From Pinus tabuliformis (Eukaryota; Streptophyta; Pinopsida; Pinales; Pinaceae): DNA of 64,000 nucleotides. Each line of letters begins with the position of its first letter. Within the stretch, counting starts at the first letter, position 1. The DNA lies in assembly GCA_031772625.1 (NCBI GenBank), contig CM062810.1, positions 452,166,014 to 452,230,013 on the forward strand, written 5' to 3'. Both the position numbers and the translations under genes were made by a program. Positions 53,001-62,640 of the stretch are shown here, one piece after another. Below the pieces are notes generated by a model. It searched no databases. It was not told the origin of the DNA and was given only the letters and a program-made list of their open reading frames with translations.

Positions 53001-55887
53001 ATGACACTTCTTCGGGAAACGTTATCCGTTCTAAGGGTGAAGTGAAACGTGACTCTTCACTGACCACGTTCATTTGGTCGGTTGAATGAAAATCGGTAAA
53101 AGACATAAGAGCTTCATAAGCAATCTCATACGGACTCAACGGCATAACATCACCGAGTGAGTCTAGCTCAGAGTCAGAGGGAACATACCAAGGATCATCG
53201 TGAATAATGTTTTCTGACGTGATCATATGAATTGTTGCGAATGAAGGGTCTACATTGAGTGGAGGGAGAGGAAAAGTTCCCAGTAAACCGGAATCCTTAA
53301 CTAAACCTACACCAATGTCCCTATAAGGGATTGTCGTTTTTCCGACATGCTGGATAGTTTCTAAAGAGGTTGGGTCGGATGAAAAGTATGTCAGCTGATC
53401 AATAGTCACGATCTTACCGTTATGTGGAAATTTAATGACTCTGAAGACCGATGAAACGATCGCTGTCATAGCATATGACCAACTTCGACCCAAAAGAAGG
53501 TTGTAGTCTAGAGGGGCATCAACCACTTCCACATCCAGACTAACGGTTTTACCTTCGACCCCTATAGGTAATTCTTGTAGAATACCAAACGGACGGAACC
53601 CACGACCATCAAAGGCCTTAAGGATGGTGGGGGATTGGTTCAATGTAGGAGAACCAAGAGATCTCCAACATTGAATCGACATAATACACGTAGAAGCTCC
53701 CTCATCAATCACAGTCCGATGAATAGGCCTGTTTTTGACTATCACTGGGATTTGGAAAGCCATTTGATGGGGGAGACGTGGTGTACTATTTTCTAGATCA
53801 AAGATCATTAGGTTCGGGTCCTGAACATCGACAGCTCCAATAGCCGACAAAAGCAATCTTCGTTGCGCTGGACATGATTGCAGCACTTCGAGTGCCGACA
53901 TTGCTGAAGGTGAAACAGCTAAATCTTCAACAATGTTGTAATTCTGGGCTGCTCTCGCATGTGGATTGAAAGCAGACCTTCGAAGTACACCCTTAGCGGG
54001 CGGCTTTATCACTAAGTCTGGGTTAGGTTTCTCGATCTGTAGTGGATCGGAACCAGGAGCTGAGGTTGATGGGTTAGAGTGAGAAGATTCTGCTTCCTTA
54101 CCATCAACAGGAGCCTTACTACCATAATCTTGCGATCGAGTCGCAATCCTGACATGAGACATCATCAAAATGGGTTCTTCACTGGCATTCGAAGAAGAAC
54201 CTATCATCTTATTTTCCTGCTCTGGAAATGGATTCTTTAACACAGCAGGAGTCGGAGAACCTTTGACTATTTTTACTACCTCGGCCCGATGAGGGCAGTC
54301 TCTTGTAAAATGATCTTCTTCACAAATAAGACAAGGATAGCGAGGTTTACGTTTCTCGTCATTGGCTTCCGACTTTTCCGTTTTCTCCTTTGGAGCCTTG
54401 TCTGCTTTAGCCTTCTTCTTTCCTTTCTTCTTGCCACCATTTTTGGGTTTGGCTGTAGATGACTCTACAGCGTGAATGTCGGCGGTAAGTTCAGGAGGGG
54501 AAGACTCTCCTGTCGGAGAATCAGGCAAAGTGATAATTGGAGTATTGGAGGCCTTGGAAGACTTCTTCTTACTCTTCGTAGTCACGATACCGATCATGCC
54601 ATCAGCGGCATGAGATCCCGAAGGAGCAGCAGCGATTTGGTTTGACTTCGGAAGATCCGGAATTTTCTCATGTAACGTACCCGACTGAGTATAAACCAAG
54701 TCAAGGTACTGCGCCTGAGCAATGACTTGCTCCTCAGTAACTACTCCGGCCTTAGCGACATCTTCAGTAATTCTAGGTAATAACGATTTGACAAACCATT
54801 CAGCTAAGATTTGGTCCGGGATAAAAACTTTCACTAACCTCCTTCGACGTCTCCACTCATGGATGTGATCAGAAATGTACGTGGATGTCGATTGTTTTAG
54901 CGAAGTTAATAACTCAGTACCATTGTCGTATCTGACTGGTAACTGAAAATGAGTTAAGAACGAGGTAGCTAACTGACTAAAGTTGTAAAAAGAGGCCCGT
55001 GGTAACTCAATGTACCACTTGGCCGCGAGACCAATGAGTGTACGCTGGAAAAGACGTAAGCGGATAGAATCATCTATGATGGAATTTGATGCACACCAGA
55101 GGTGGTAAGTCATCACGTGATTAGACGGATCCTCTCCAGACTTCCCCTCGAACTTGGGTATATCGCTGGGCAACTTATTTGGCATTGGCGGCCAAAACGG
55201 AAGATATTGAATTGGATCGTTCGTTAGGCGCGTCAAGTCGGGTAAATCTAAAGTTGCAATAAATGGTAACTTCCGGTTAGGATCTCTGAAACTCTGAGTC
55301 ACAATACCAGCCCCAGGAGGAGGATATCCCGGATAACTAGAAACAGGATTCGCATTGGGGATATTGTATCCTCCTGGAAAACCAGGATTAACCGGACCGT
55401 ACTGGGGTTGTTGAGGTGGTTGATAATTGTACCCAGGATACGGTTGATACTGGTAAACCGGTTGTTGGGCAGCTTGCCCAGGTTGATACTGTCCCTGGTA
55501 CGGAGGTTGAACAAATTGAGGTTGAGTAGTAACAACCGTACTAGTACCAGGTTGGCCTACAGGCATCTGGACTGTGGTTTGAACCGTGGGTCCAGACAAC
55601 GGTACAGATATCTGAGGAGTGGTTACAGGGATAGTAGGAACTGGAGCTGCCGATACTCCGGAAGTAAACATGGTAGATGAAGCGGTAGTTGTTACAGCCG
55701 TGTGAGGTGGAGTGCCTGGTGCAATTGGTGGCTGAGTAACTACAGAAGTTACAGGGGTCTGAACACTTGACTGGACAGGTTGCGGTTGCTGGGATGGACC
55801 AGGAACTGCAGGTTGTCCTGCTTGAGGTACCGACTGCATACTTGGTTGCAACATCTGTTGACCCTGTGACGGATCCCATGTTAACAT
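50026..55887 (-). CDS. Gyp-B Gag-Pol polyprotein, main open block
   Basis: 1,953 codons without a stop. Residues from ATG 55887: 1-200 Gln/Pro/Thr/Tyr-rich; 201-400 capsid; ~430-515 Lys-rich; zinc knuckle C519-C522-H526-C531 (CX2CX3HX4C); protease with IDEGAS (D728-E729-G730) and LDYNLLLGR (~793-801); RT ~1090-1320 with YLDD at 1248-1251; RNase H ~1390-1515; integrase zinc site H1605-H1612-C1643-C1646; core D1675, D1735, E1771 (35 residues between the last two); GPY block near 1916. No chromodomain. The polyprotein RNase H looks inactive: the first Asp is Ala (YLAASHS) and the last is Glu (FAEL). The frame stays open upstream of this ATG, so 55887 may not be the true start. It provides packaging, reverse transcription and integration. 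Confidence 0.93.
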   Translation of the reverse strand: MLTWDPSQGQQMLQPSMQSVPQAGQPAVPGPSQQPQPVQSSVQTPVTSVVTQPPIAPGTPPHTAVTTTASSTMFTSGVSAAPVPTIPVTTPQISVPLSGPTVQTTVQMPVGQPGTSTVVTTQPQFVQPPYQGQYQPGQAAQQPVYQYQPYPGYNYQPPQQPQYGPVNPGFPGGYNIPNANPVSSYPGYPPPGAGIVTQSFRDPNRKLPFIATLDLPDLTRLTNDPIQYLPFWPPMPNKLPSDIPKFEGKSGEDPSNHVMTYHLWCASNSIIDDSIRLRLFQRTLIGLAAKWYIELPRASFYNFSQLATSFLTHFQLPVRYDNGTELLTSLKQSTSTYISDHIHEWRRRRRLVKVFIPDQILAEWFVKSLLPRITEDVAKAGVVTEEQVIAQAQYLDLVYTQSGTLHEKIPDLPKSNQIAAAPSGSHAADGMIGIVTTKSKKKSSKASNTPIITLPDSPTGESSPPELTADIHAVESSTAKPKNGGKKKGKKKAKADKAPKEKTEKSEANDEKRKPRYPCLICEEDHFTRDCPHRAEVVKIVKGSPTPAVLKNPFPEQENKMIGSSSNASEEPILMMSHVRIATRSQDYGSKAPVDGKEAESSHSNPSTSAPGSDPLQIEKPNPDLVIKPPAKGVLRRSAFNPHARAAQNYNIVEDLAVSPSAMSALEVLQSCPAQRRLLLSAIGAVDVQDPNLMIFDLENSTPRLPHQMAFQIPVIVKNRPIHRTVIDEGASTCIMSIQCWRSLGSPTLNQSPTILKAFDGRGFRPFGILQELPIGVEGKTVSLDVEVVDAPLDYNLLLGRSWSYAMTAIVSSVFRVIKFPHNGKIVTIDQLTYFSSDPTSLETIQHVGKTTIPYRDIGVGLVKDSGLLGTFPLPPLNVDPSFATIHMITSENIIHDDPWYVPSDSELDSLGDVMPLSPYEIAYEALMSFTDFHSTDQMNVVSEESRFTSPLERITFPEEVSSDEQLREILSVDDLPWEDLHHRSSFLPKDDAFENDFSSIFTAEYVKDAQDPTKHSDSELNLGNISRTIPIDISVKPGIEENVHIGAACTETEIQTYKALFQEFRDVFAWSYEEMPGIDPAIVVHEIKTYPDAKPIRQRLRQIHPRKAAAIKAEVEKLLKAGFIYPIPLTDWVSNIVPVNKKQGTIRICIDYRDINRACPKDNYPTPYIDQIIDDCAGSEMLSFMDGFSGYNQINILPADQPKTAFICPWGTFAYCKLPFGLKNAGATFQRAMSYAFHDIKHIVQPYLDDLPAHSLQRADHLVHLRAIFMRCRHYRIRLNPHKCVFCIETGRLLGFVVSKTGIRVDPSKVEAIIKLPPPSSLRQLQSLQGKANFLRRFIPNYAEVTKGFTRLLKQNGQFFWDEIAQQSFDALKHALTHAPLLHPPNYNQDYFLYLAASHSTIGMVLVQEDEFKTEHVIYYLSRTLNPTELKYSHVEKLALAAVQAVQRFRHYILLRKTTVISDCNPMIYILTKQLLGGKYSKWIVILQEFDLEFEKSKSKKSLVFAELMCDFPSADTETVAEECIIVESLFLISTLDPWYGDIITYLQTQTFRPEASKEDRRKIRFRSQQYRIIGDTLYRRGADLVFRRCLTHEEAERVLNDCHSGACGGHMSGYATAQKVLRAGYFWPSMFKDCILAVRTCHNCQVFDRKMRAPPAPLHPIIAAGPFAKWGIDFITCNPHSAGGHAYIILAVDYFTKWAEAMPTFDASGKTAAVFVFNHIITRFGVPQAIITDHGSHFRNVMMTELTSQLGLRHDSSTPYYPQANGLVESINKVLVVMIRRIIGIHRTNWHNMLFSALWAYRTSVKNSTGFTPFQLVYGLEAVLPIECEIPSLQMAFELLPATSAEEKRLLYLAKLDETRRDATLAIETHAKRMKAQYDKNVTPRSFSEGDLVLLYDQANDKLGAGKFVPMWHGPYIVKRKLAKGAYELVDFDGDSLGKPRNGLYLKRYYA

Positions 55888-57171
55888 TCCAGGGTATTGA
55901 CTCGTAACACGTTGAGGATACTGAGAGCCATAGCCGTATTGAGGATAGGGTTGATAACTGTAAGGTGCAGTCCCATATGATTGCCCTTGAGGTGGTTGAT
56001 AACCTTGACTAGGGTATTGACCCGTAGGTTGATAACCTTGAGGTAAATACGAATACTGGGGTTGACCTTAACCTTGAGGTTGGTAACCTTGAGGTTGATA
56101 CCCTTGGGGTTGATACCCTTGGGGTTGCCATCCTTGAGGTTGCCATCCTTGAGGTGGATACTGATACTGAGGTTGACTTTGGGGTACAAATTGAGGCTGG
56201 GGTTGATACCCTTGGGGTTGATACCCTTGAGGTTGCCCCCCAGTCACGAATGAAGTACCTTGAGGTTGCCCCCCAGGTATAAACGAAGGTTGCCCCCCAG
56301 GCGGTAATTGGCCACCTTGAGGTTGGTTAATGGGAGTTGAACCTGACATCATATAAACGTCACCTATACTCAATGGTACATTACCACTGTTTCCAAGTAA
56401 TAACCCATGATCAACAGGTTTAGGAGATGCTCCCACAAAGGTACCAGAAAGTGATTGATACCCAGTAGGAACAGAAGGACCGCCATGTAAAAATGATTCA
56501 GGACTTTGTGAAAACACAGATGACTGACCAGACATATTTACAGGAGAATGAATTCCTCTAGGTGGAACCGGAGTACGAGGTGTAGAAAAACCTACTGAGT
56601 TGTCTAAAAAATTGGTTAATGCAAGGTACCAAGGTTCAGTTCTAGGAGGACTGTAAAATATGGATTCACGCTCCCTTAAATCAAGGGTAATTAGATCTTC
56701 AGAATTAGAAACGCCTATTTCTTCCTCTGGAACAAGTTCTTCTATGGCAATTAATCCAACAGGAAGATTTTCGGTGATAATTCTTTCTATTCTTGGTGAA
56801 TCAGGAACACTAGGAGTTGGAGTAACAGGTTCTGAAATTTCAGGTTCTTCGCCTGTTTCACTGGCAGATGAAAAACTACCAGCAAGCTCGGAAACTGCAA
56901 CAGCTTCGGGATTGTAACCTGTTTCTAAACTTTGGTAATACGGATGGACTACCAAGGAAGATTCTCCTTCTTCCGGTGATCCTACTCTACTGCCACTAGG
57001 AGGAGTTACAAGGACCTTTAACCCTTCTAAATGACCTGGGTCGTCTCGAGGAGGGGATCCCCTAAGTCTACGGGATCTTCTCAACAATTCGGCCACAGAC
57101 ACAACTTCAGGAGACTGGCCCGCAATTCGACGGGACCTTCTCGGTGATTCCGCCACAATTAAAGATTTTAA
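55888..57171 (-). CDS. Gyp-B Gag N-terminal block, same frame, one TAA stop
   Basis: In frame with the main block. It opens exactly after a predicted splice acceptor (TTTTTGTGTGTTGTAG|, AG at 57172-57173). There is no ATG for the first ~210 codons, so the start probably lies on an upstream exon. The N-terminus repeats RRSRR motifs; the middle is acidic and Ser/Pro-rich. From about 56330 to 55890 it is a tandem Pro-Gln-Gly-Tyr repeat, a low-complexity prion-like composition. A single TAA at 56068-56070 interrupts it, sitting where neighbouring repeats have CAA (Gln). Either a recent nonsense mutation or a site of stop readthrough; the first is simpler. Confidence 0.75.
56068..56330 (-). repeat. 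PQGY-coding tandem repeat
   Basis: On the plus strand, repeated (GGTTGATACCCTTGG)-like 12-15-base units, coding for YQPQG/WQPQG on the minus strand. Unit drift extends to about 55890. Prone to slippage. Confidence 0.8.
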
Positions 57172-59161
57172 CTACAACACACAAAAACAAAATAAAAAAG
57201 TTCAAATCAAACCACCTAAAGTCTTCTAAAGAACCAATCAATTTTGAAGCATACGCCTAAATAATCTAGAGCGTCAAACCATACACAAACAGTAGTCTTC
57301 CGGACCAAAAACGCTAGTTGGTGATTAAGCCCAACATCGCAGGATTCAGTACAGAAATAGTGGGTGGAACAGTTACCCCGGCAACCTGCTTAATGAATAG
57401 ACTGGACCAAGTTCCTCCACTTTAACCATCTCGAAGTGAAGCGAACCCCCCAGAAAATCCAAGTGAGTATAACCGACGTCTGCTCCAGGTACAGTGGGAC
57501 CTTCCCTCCACCGTCACCTTGGGTAGAATCCTAGATATTATAGCCACTAAGGTTACCAATCACAACAATTACACCTGGGGGAACAGTCTAGGCTCCAACA
57601 GCACGCAAGGGCAGAGTAGCAAGCTCCAATCCCCTTACCGGCTCCTTGATAACAATCCAAGGTTTACCGATAAGTGACCCCTGGCTCCTCGACAATGGTT
57701 AATCCGAGGTTTACCGTTTGTAATACGTACTGTCTGGCGTCGTTCCCAATGAGGAGGAATGATCCCCTCACTGGTTCGGACACGAGCTCGTGCTTCTCCT
57801 TTAAGAGGAGCTTTCCCAGAATGTAACTGAAACAATTGGATTTGTTCTACTCAAGATAGACTATCTGTTTGGTTTTGTAGTCTTGGAGAGTTAAGTACTC
57901 ACCTACTCCAAGACCCTAGCCTAAGCTATGTTGGTGCTTCAGAGCCCTAGAAAAATAAAGATTACTAGATTGATTTTAATTTAAGCGTTACTTTTAAGGT
58001 TGTTTCTTAAGTCAAAAGGCGATGGAAGTGAAACTAGTGGTGTGTTGACTCGACTCGAAACCACTACAAAATGCACCTAGAATGATTTATCCACTACTTT
58101 ACTTTTCGATGAATTGCTTTAACTAAAAAGTTGAGAGAATGCAATCTTTATAAAAGCAACCTTTTAATTGAAAACAATCAAAGAAACAATTCGTTTGTCT
58201 TTTCCAAGCATAAAAACATAACTTCTCTTTACATGCACGAAAAAACTCTTTTCTTCTTTTGAAAACAAAAAGCTACTTGAAACAAGACTTTTAAGAAGAT
58301 GTTTTTGTATTTTTCCTTTTAATAAAGCAAGTAAATCTAATTTAAACAAAAAATCAATCTTAACAACTCTTAAAATCTATGAAAATGCACTCATAAGCAA
58401 ACTAAAAGTAAATTTACCCTAAGCAATCTTAACGAGGCCAAAACTAACAATGATGATTTCTAAGGTGTTTTACTTGATTACAATCAAATCAAGGGCTAGC
58501 TTATTGCAGAATCAACAACTAGCCAAAACAAAATTCTAATCTTTTTGTTCTTTTTTTTAAAATGGAAATCAATACTTTATAAACAAGTAATTCGAAAATT
58601 GACCCAACACAACTCAAATGGCAAGTTGCACACAAAAGGAGACTTTACGACAGGCCAGACTTCTAAGAAGGTTGACTAACCAGAGATATCTAAGGCTGGA
58701 CAACTTTCTAATAGCAAAGTCACTACAAAGCCTTTCCAAAAATCAAACCCTAGGTCAAAACTTCGTTGAAAACCACTAAAACACTCAAAGCTCACAAAAC
58801 TAGTTTAGGTGAAAATTCTTGACAGGGTACTAAAGGATCTGGGCGGAAAACACTAAGGAAAAACAAAATCTAAAAGCAATTTGAAGCAAAAATGGAATTT
58901 TCTCAAGTTTTACAGGAAGACGCAGGCAACCTGTTGTCACAGGTGCGGCCCCGCTCTGTGCAGACGGCAACAGCGCGTCCAAAGACGCACTGTGCAGTAC
59001 TAAGAGGGTGCGTCCGTCTGGAAAAATAAAGAAAAACCAAATCTAACTAAATCTAAAGCTAAGCCACCCAAATACTAATTCGCACAGTCAAAAACCAGAA
59101 AACAAAAATGATTTTCTCAAAGCAAAGTTCATATAAAGGAAAAGACTTTCTCATTAATGGC
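57172..59161 (-). other. Gyp-B leader
   Basis: About 2 kb between PBS and the Gag frame. Candidate splice signals on the minus strand are an acceptor at 57172, a donor TAG|GTGAGT near 57902 and an acceptor TTTTTCTAG near 57950. GACGC/GCGTC motifs cluster at 58918-59015. No coding frame convinces me. A spliced leader is inference. Confidence 0.5.
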
Positions 59162-59179
59162 TCCCCAGCGGAGTCGCCA
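59162..59179 (-). other. Primer-binding site, tRNA-Arg type (Gyp-B)
   Basis: Minus strand TGGCGACTCCGCTGGGGA, three bases inside the 5' LTR, identical to Gyp-A. Confidence 0.88.
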
Positions 59180-59182
59180 ATT

Positions 59183-60235
59183 TGTCACACGGAAACTGTC
59201 AAGGGTGCGGACACGACTGACCTTCCTAGAAGTCTAAGACATTCTAATGACAAACAAGACAAAAAGGAGTGATCTTTCTCTAAATACACCTTTTATAACA
59301 TGAAAACTACAAGTGTTTAGGCTTACCTTATTCCAAAACGCTGTTGTTGAAGTCCGTTCTTGACGATCCGGATGAGCTCCTCCTTCAAGTCAATTCCTGC
59401 AACCACAAACAATCAAACAATTACCAAGCACTTGCATCTCATATAATAAAACATATATCCAACATGCAGACCAAGGAACACATGAAATAACTCATTAACA
59501 TAAGCTATTGAGAAAAATAAACCAGTTTGTATTAATAACGAAACAAAGAAACTCTTACAACCTGGCCTTGGTGTTGTGCAAGTTCCTCCCAGGGTCCATC
59601 AAGGGTTTTCCTCTACTTTGACAAAGCTCACCCTCTCCCAAGTAGAATCAAGTGAAGACAATCTCTCCTCACAAAGGCTCTAATGGAAGACCTAAATCCT
59701 GCAGCATTTACCCAAAGAAAATGTATAGCTCCAACCTCCTTTCCTCCTGGCTCAATGCCTTTATTTATAGTGCTGTAAGGAGGTTATTCTGGTCCACCAT
59801 CAATGGGATCATCCCCCTCTTTGGGTGGGATAACTCCCTTATTGATGGGATAAGACTCCCCTTAATAGAGATACATGAACCAACTGGAGGCGCATCCATT
59901 TCACCAAACCGACCTCTAGAATGTTCTAGAAGTAACCACAAGTAACTTTTTCAAGATAAAACTCGCGCATTTTGTCTTTTACAGAGGGACGCACCTGTCC
60001 CTTTACATACAGAGCGTCCATGGACGCAGTTTTAGTGAACAAGGTCCGCGTCCCCGCAGGTAAGACTAGAGAGAACCTGCGACCCCAGAGATAAACATGA
60101 TTTTTACAAGACTTTCTCTCTATTTTGAGTTTGAGATGGATAACAGAGGCATAGACTTGCCTAAGAGGGTAGCATGACTGTTGATTTGAGCCATACTAAC
60201 TGTAAGTAGTCAAGGTGACATTTTTTAGTGTAACA
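59183..60235 (-). repeat. Gyp-B 5' LTR (element orientation)
   Basis: 1,053 bp with a single difference from the 3' LTR. A TATA element (CTATAAATA on the minus strand) lies at 59762-59770. Confidence 0.95.
59762..59770 (-). promoter_or_regulatory. TATA box of the Gyp-B LTR promoter
   Basis: Minus strand CTATAAATA near the middle of the LTR, with the same site in the 3' LTR at 45347-45355. It would drive the genomic RNA toward decreasing coordinates. Confidence 0.6.
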
Positions 60236-60240
60236 AGGTG

Positions 60241-61240
60241 TAAAACACAACCTTGGATGAGTCACAACCCAAAGTTGTACAAGAATGTAGAGCGTGAACC
60301 CTAGATGAGCATGCATCACCTGCACACATAGAAGAATGGGTGATTATGTCAAATGTATGGAGACATCCAACTACCTTGGATGATGCTACAAAGGCTTATT
60401 CCAAAGCCACCAGCTCAATTGTTAAGTTCTTAATAGCAGAAAATGAGCACATGTCTAAGGAGTTGCAAGCAGCTAGGGAGAGAGAGGAACAATCAACAAG
60501 ATCCACCAGAGAAGAGATAAACATGGGCATACTTGTTGAGGTATCGGCTCATGAGACAGTCACGCAGAGACTATATGACAGGTTCATCACCATGGACAAG
60601 GTAATTATCCACCTATATGGTCATCAACAATGTTGTACCAAGATAGAGAAAACACTCGTAGGCATACATATCACAGATGATCATGTACAGACATGGACAA
60701 TGAGGTACAAGGAAGCCTGCCTTCACTTTCAAAAGATGATGAATCTGCATGTGGAGTTCGACAAAGCACTCATCCAAAGTCAAATCCAGAACTATGAGGA
60801 ACTCCCACCACTCATCACTAGTATTGAGGCTTCATATGCATGTTTGTAGAGGATTTTTGATGTCGTGGTGGGAAAGTATGGCACCCTGATGATTGGTACT
60901 CTCACCAAGGCCAAAGAGAAGAACTAGGTCAGATTAGAGCTTGATGCGTACTTTGATCAGTTGATGCTCAAGACCACCAACATAGATTTGCAAGTCATTG
61001 TTGATAACATGTAAATGTACATCGTCAGTCTATCCTTGTTTAGGACTAAGCTCCGCATATTACACAACGTGGTACATCAAGGTTTCAAGTCAGTATACCC
61101 GAAAGCAATGGAGGACAGAGTTCATTTCTAGAAGGACATCATCAAAGAGTACGTGGACACCACTGCACACTATCAAGCATGGCATCAGTTCGTCACCGAG
61201 GATCACAGAGAGAATGTTGATGTGCTGGTCTTTTGACAAC
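60241..61240 (+). pseudogene. Unknown long frame of H, part 2
   Basis: Continues the frame interrupted by Gyp-B. It is largely alpha-helical: KFLIAENEHMSKELQAARER (60430-60490), TQRLYDRFITMDKVIIHL (60560-60620), then an open stretch to 60849 and further pieces to 61233 separated by four or so stops. No recognised domain; it looks like a filamentous or coiled-coil protein. Confidence 0.5.
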
Positions 61241-61270
61241 CATCTGAGTCTTAGTGTTGTCTTTTCTAGA

Positions 61271-62093
61271 TGACTGAAGCCAATTTTGTCCCACATGGGT
61301 GTATGTGGAAATGTATAGTTTTTTGTAAACATGATGTAAAGTGAAATTCCAAGTGTCATTAGTGGAATACAAATAGTCATATGTAATGTAAAGAGTCATG
61401 AGGGTAGTAGTCCAAGAGTCACAAAGGGGATTGTCAAGGGTCACCCCACCCTTTTTTATAAATAGAACCTCATAACTCATAGAAGAGGCTTTTGGGAGCC
61501 AATATTTTTCTCGGAATTTCTTAGAGAGGGTTTGGAGAGTATTGTAATGAGCCTTGACTTCTACATAGTGCAGAGTGAGTGCATCTCATTGGAGGAGCAT
61601 GTTGTGTTGACTGTAACATTCCACTATTATATAATATAACAGAGCCACCATGTTTCATGCATATGTTGTTATTATAGTTCAAATATTCTGGTTACTTTAG
61701 AAATGTATGTAGTTTTACTTATGCATTGACGTATAGAAGCGTGTTGTTGGTTTATCTCATCACTTTTGAGTGTCAAGTATTCTTCTTTCCAGTTTGTGAT
61801 GTCATTCATATCGTGTGTTCCTTTCAGGCTATGTAATATTACAGGCTTCTAAGGGACACACTCCTTTCCCCCTTATGTGTGTTAGAACCTCCCCATGCAT
61901 ATCTCCTAACTTGCTACAAGGTCACACACTTTCTTCTAACAAGGATATCATGCTTACCTCTGCCCGCTATCACAGCCAAGGCATAAATTTACTACACACT
62001 GCTAGGACTCCTACTCCAAATGATTTGAGGTCTAGTTGGGACTTCTTACAAGGGAGATCCCATAACATGTTTGTGGGTCCAGCATTGTCAACA
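61271..62093 (+). repeat. Right terminal region of H (probable 3' LTR)
   Basis: Noncoding, with TATA element TATAAATA at 61457-61464 and the terminus TTGTCAACA at 62093 next to the TSD. The left boundary is unknown. Confidence 0.45.
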
Positions 62094-62640
62094 CATTCCT
62101 AAGTTTGAGGGAAAGCAGGGAGACATGGTCTACAAACTTCATTACTTACCACCTTTGATGTGTTTCTAGTTTAATGACTGATGTCAGTATTTGGCTTAAA
62201 ACCCTTCCATCAACCGTAGCTGAAAATATAGCCAAATGGTGCATTAAACTACCTTTTTCTTCTATTTAATAATTTCAATAACCTCAGTGTGTATTTTTTT
62301 TAAAACTTCCAGTTATTGATCCATTATGAAACTAGCACAAAAATATTGACTACTTTGTGCCAAAACACTTCCACCTATGTCTTTGATCACATCCATCAAT
62401 GTAGATGGAGTCAGAATTTAGTAAAAGGCCCCATTCCATATTACCTATTAGCTTATTGGTTATTTAAGTCTCTCCTTCCTCCTATTGTAAAGGGCATTTC
62501 CTTCTCTAGAACCCTTACTGAAGACAAGGTCATTCATTTTTTCCCAACACCTAAATATAATGTATTCTCAGTGGGGTACATCTTATGACCATATAGCTCA
62601 TGTTCCTCGTACATCAAATACTCTTGTTACTCAAAAACTT
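62094..62640 (+). pseudogene. Gyp-I gag remnant, C-terminal piece
   Basis: It starts CATTCCTAAGTTTGAGGG (PKFEGKQGD), matching PKFEGKSGEDP of Gyp-B. Later blocks include STYVFDHIHQC and WLFKSLLPPIVKG (62370-62500), aligned with STYISDHIHEW and WFVKSLLPRITED of Gyp-B. Many stops and frameshifts. Very old compared with the other elements. Confidence 0.75.

Larger units (their letters stand above)
44768..60235 (-). mobile_element. Young, nearly intact Ty3/gypsy element Gyp-B with accessory genes
   Basis: 15,468 bp, minus strand. Two 1,053-bp LTRs differ at one base that I can find (45633 A against 60048 G, a CpG-type change). TSD AGGTG; PBS and PPT intact. Order in element direction: leader, Gln/Tyr/Pro-rich N-terminus, capsid, zinc knuckle, protease, RT, RNase H, integrase, then a separate RNase H gene (49460-49879), and an opposite-strand accessory gene (47577-49261). 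No chromodomain. RT and the degenerate first RNase H place it in the Tat/Ogre-like part of gypsy. It sits in the unknown frame of H. Confidence 0.95.
34751..62093 (+). mobile_element. LTR-type insertion H (27.3 kb including nested elements)
   Basis: The ends are TGTTGTAG… and …TTGTCAACA, with TSD CATTC and an in-frame gag split on either side. Without Cop-2 and Gyp-B its own sequence is about 5.6 kb. It has a TATA box and strong donor near the left, a long decayed frame of unknown function (42986-44767 continuing at 60241), and a TATA-bearing right end. I cannot align a convincing LTR pair; only weak similarity (TATAGAAG-GTGTTGTT, near 35766 and 61733) is visible. The LTR label therefore rests on ends plus TSD. 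Confidence 0.65.
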
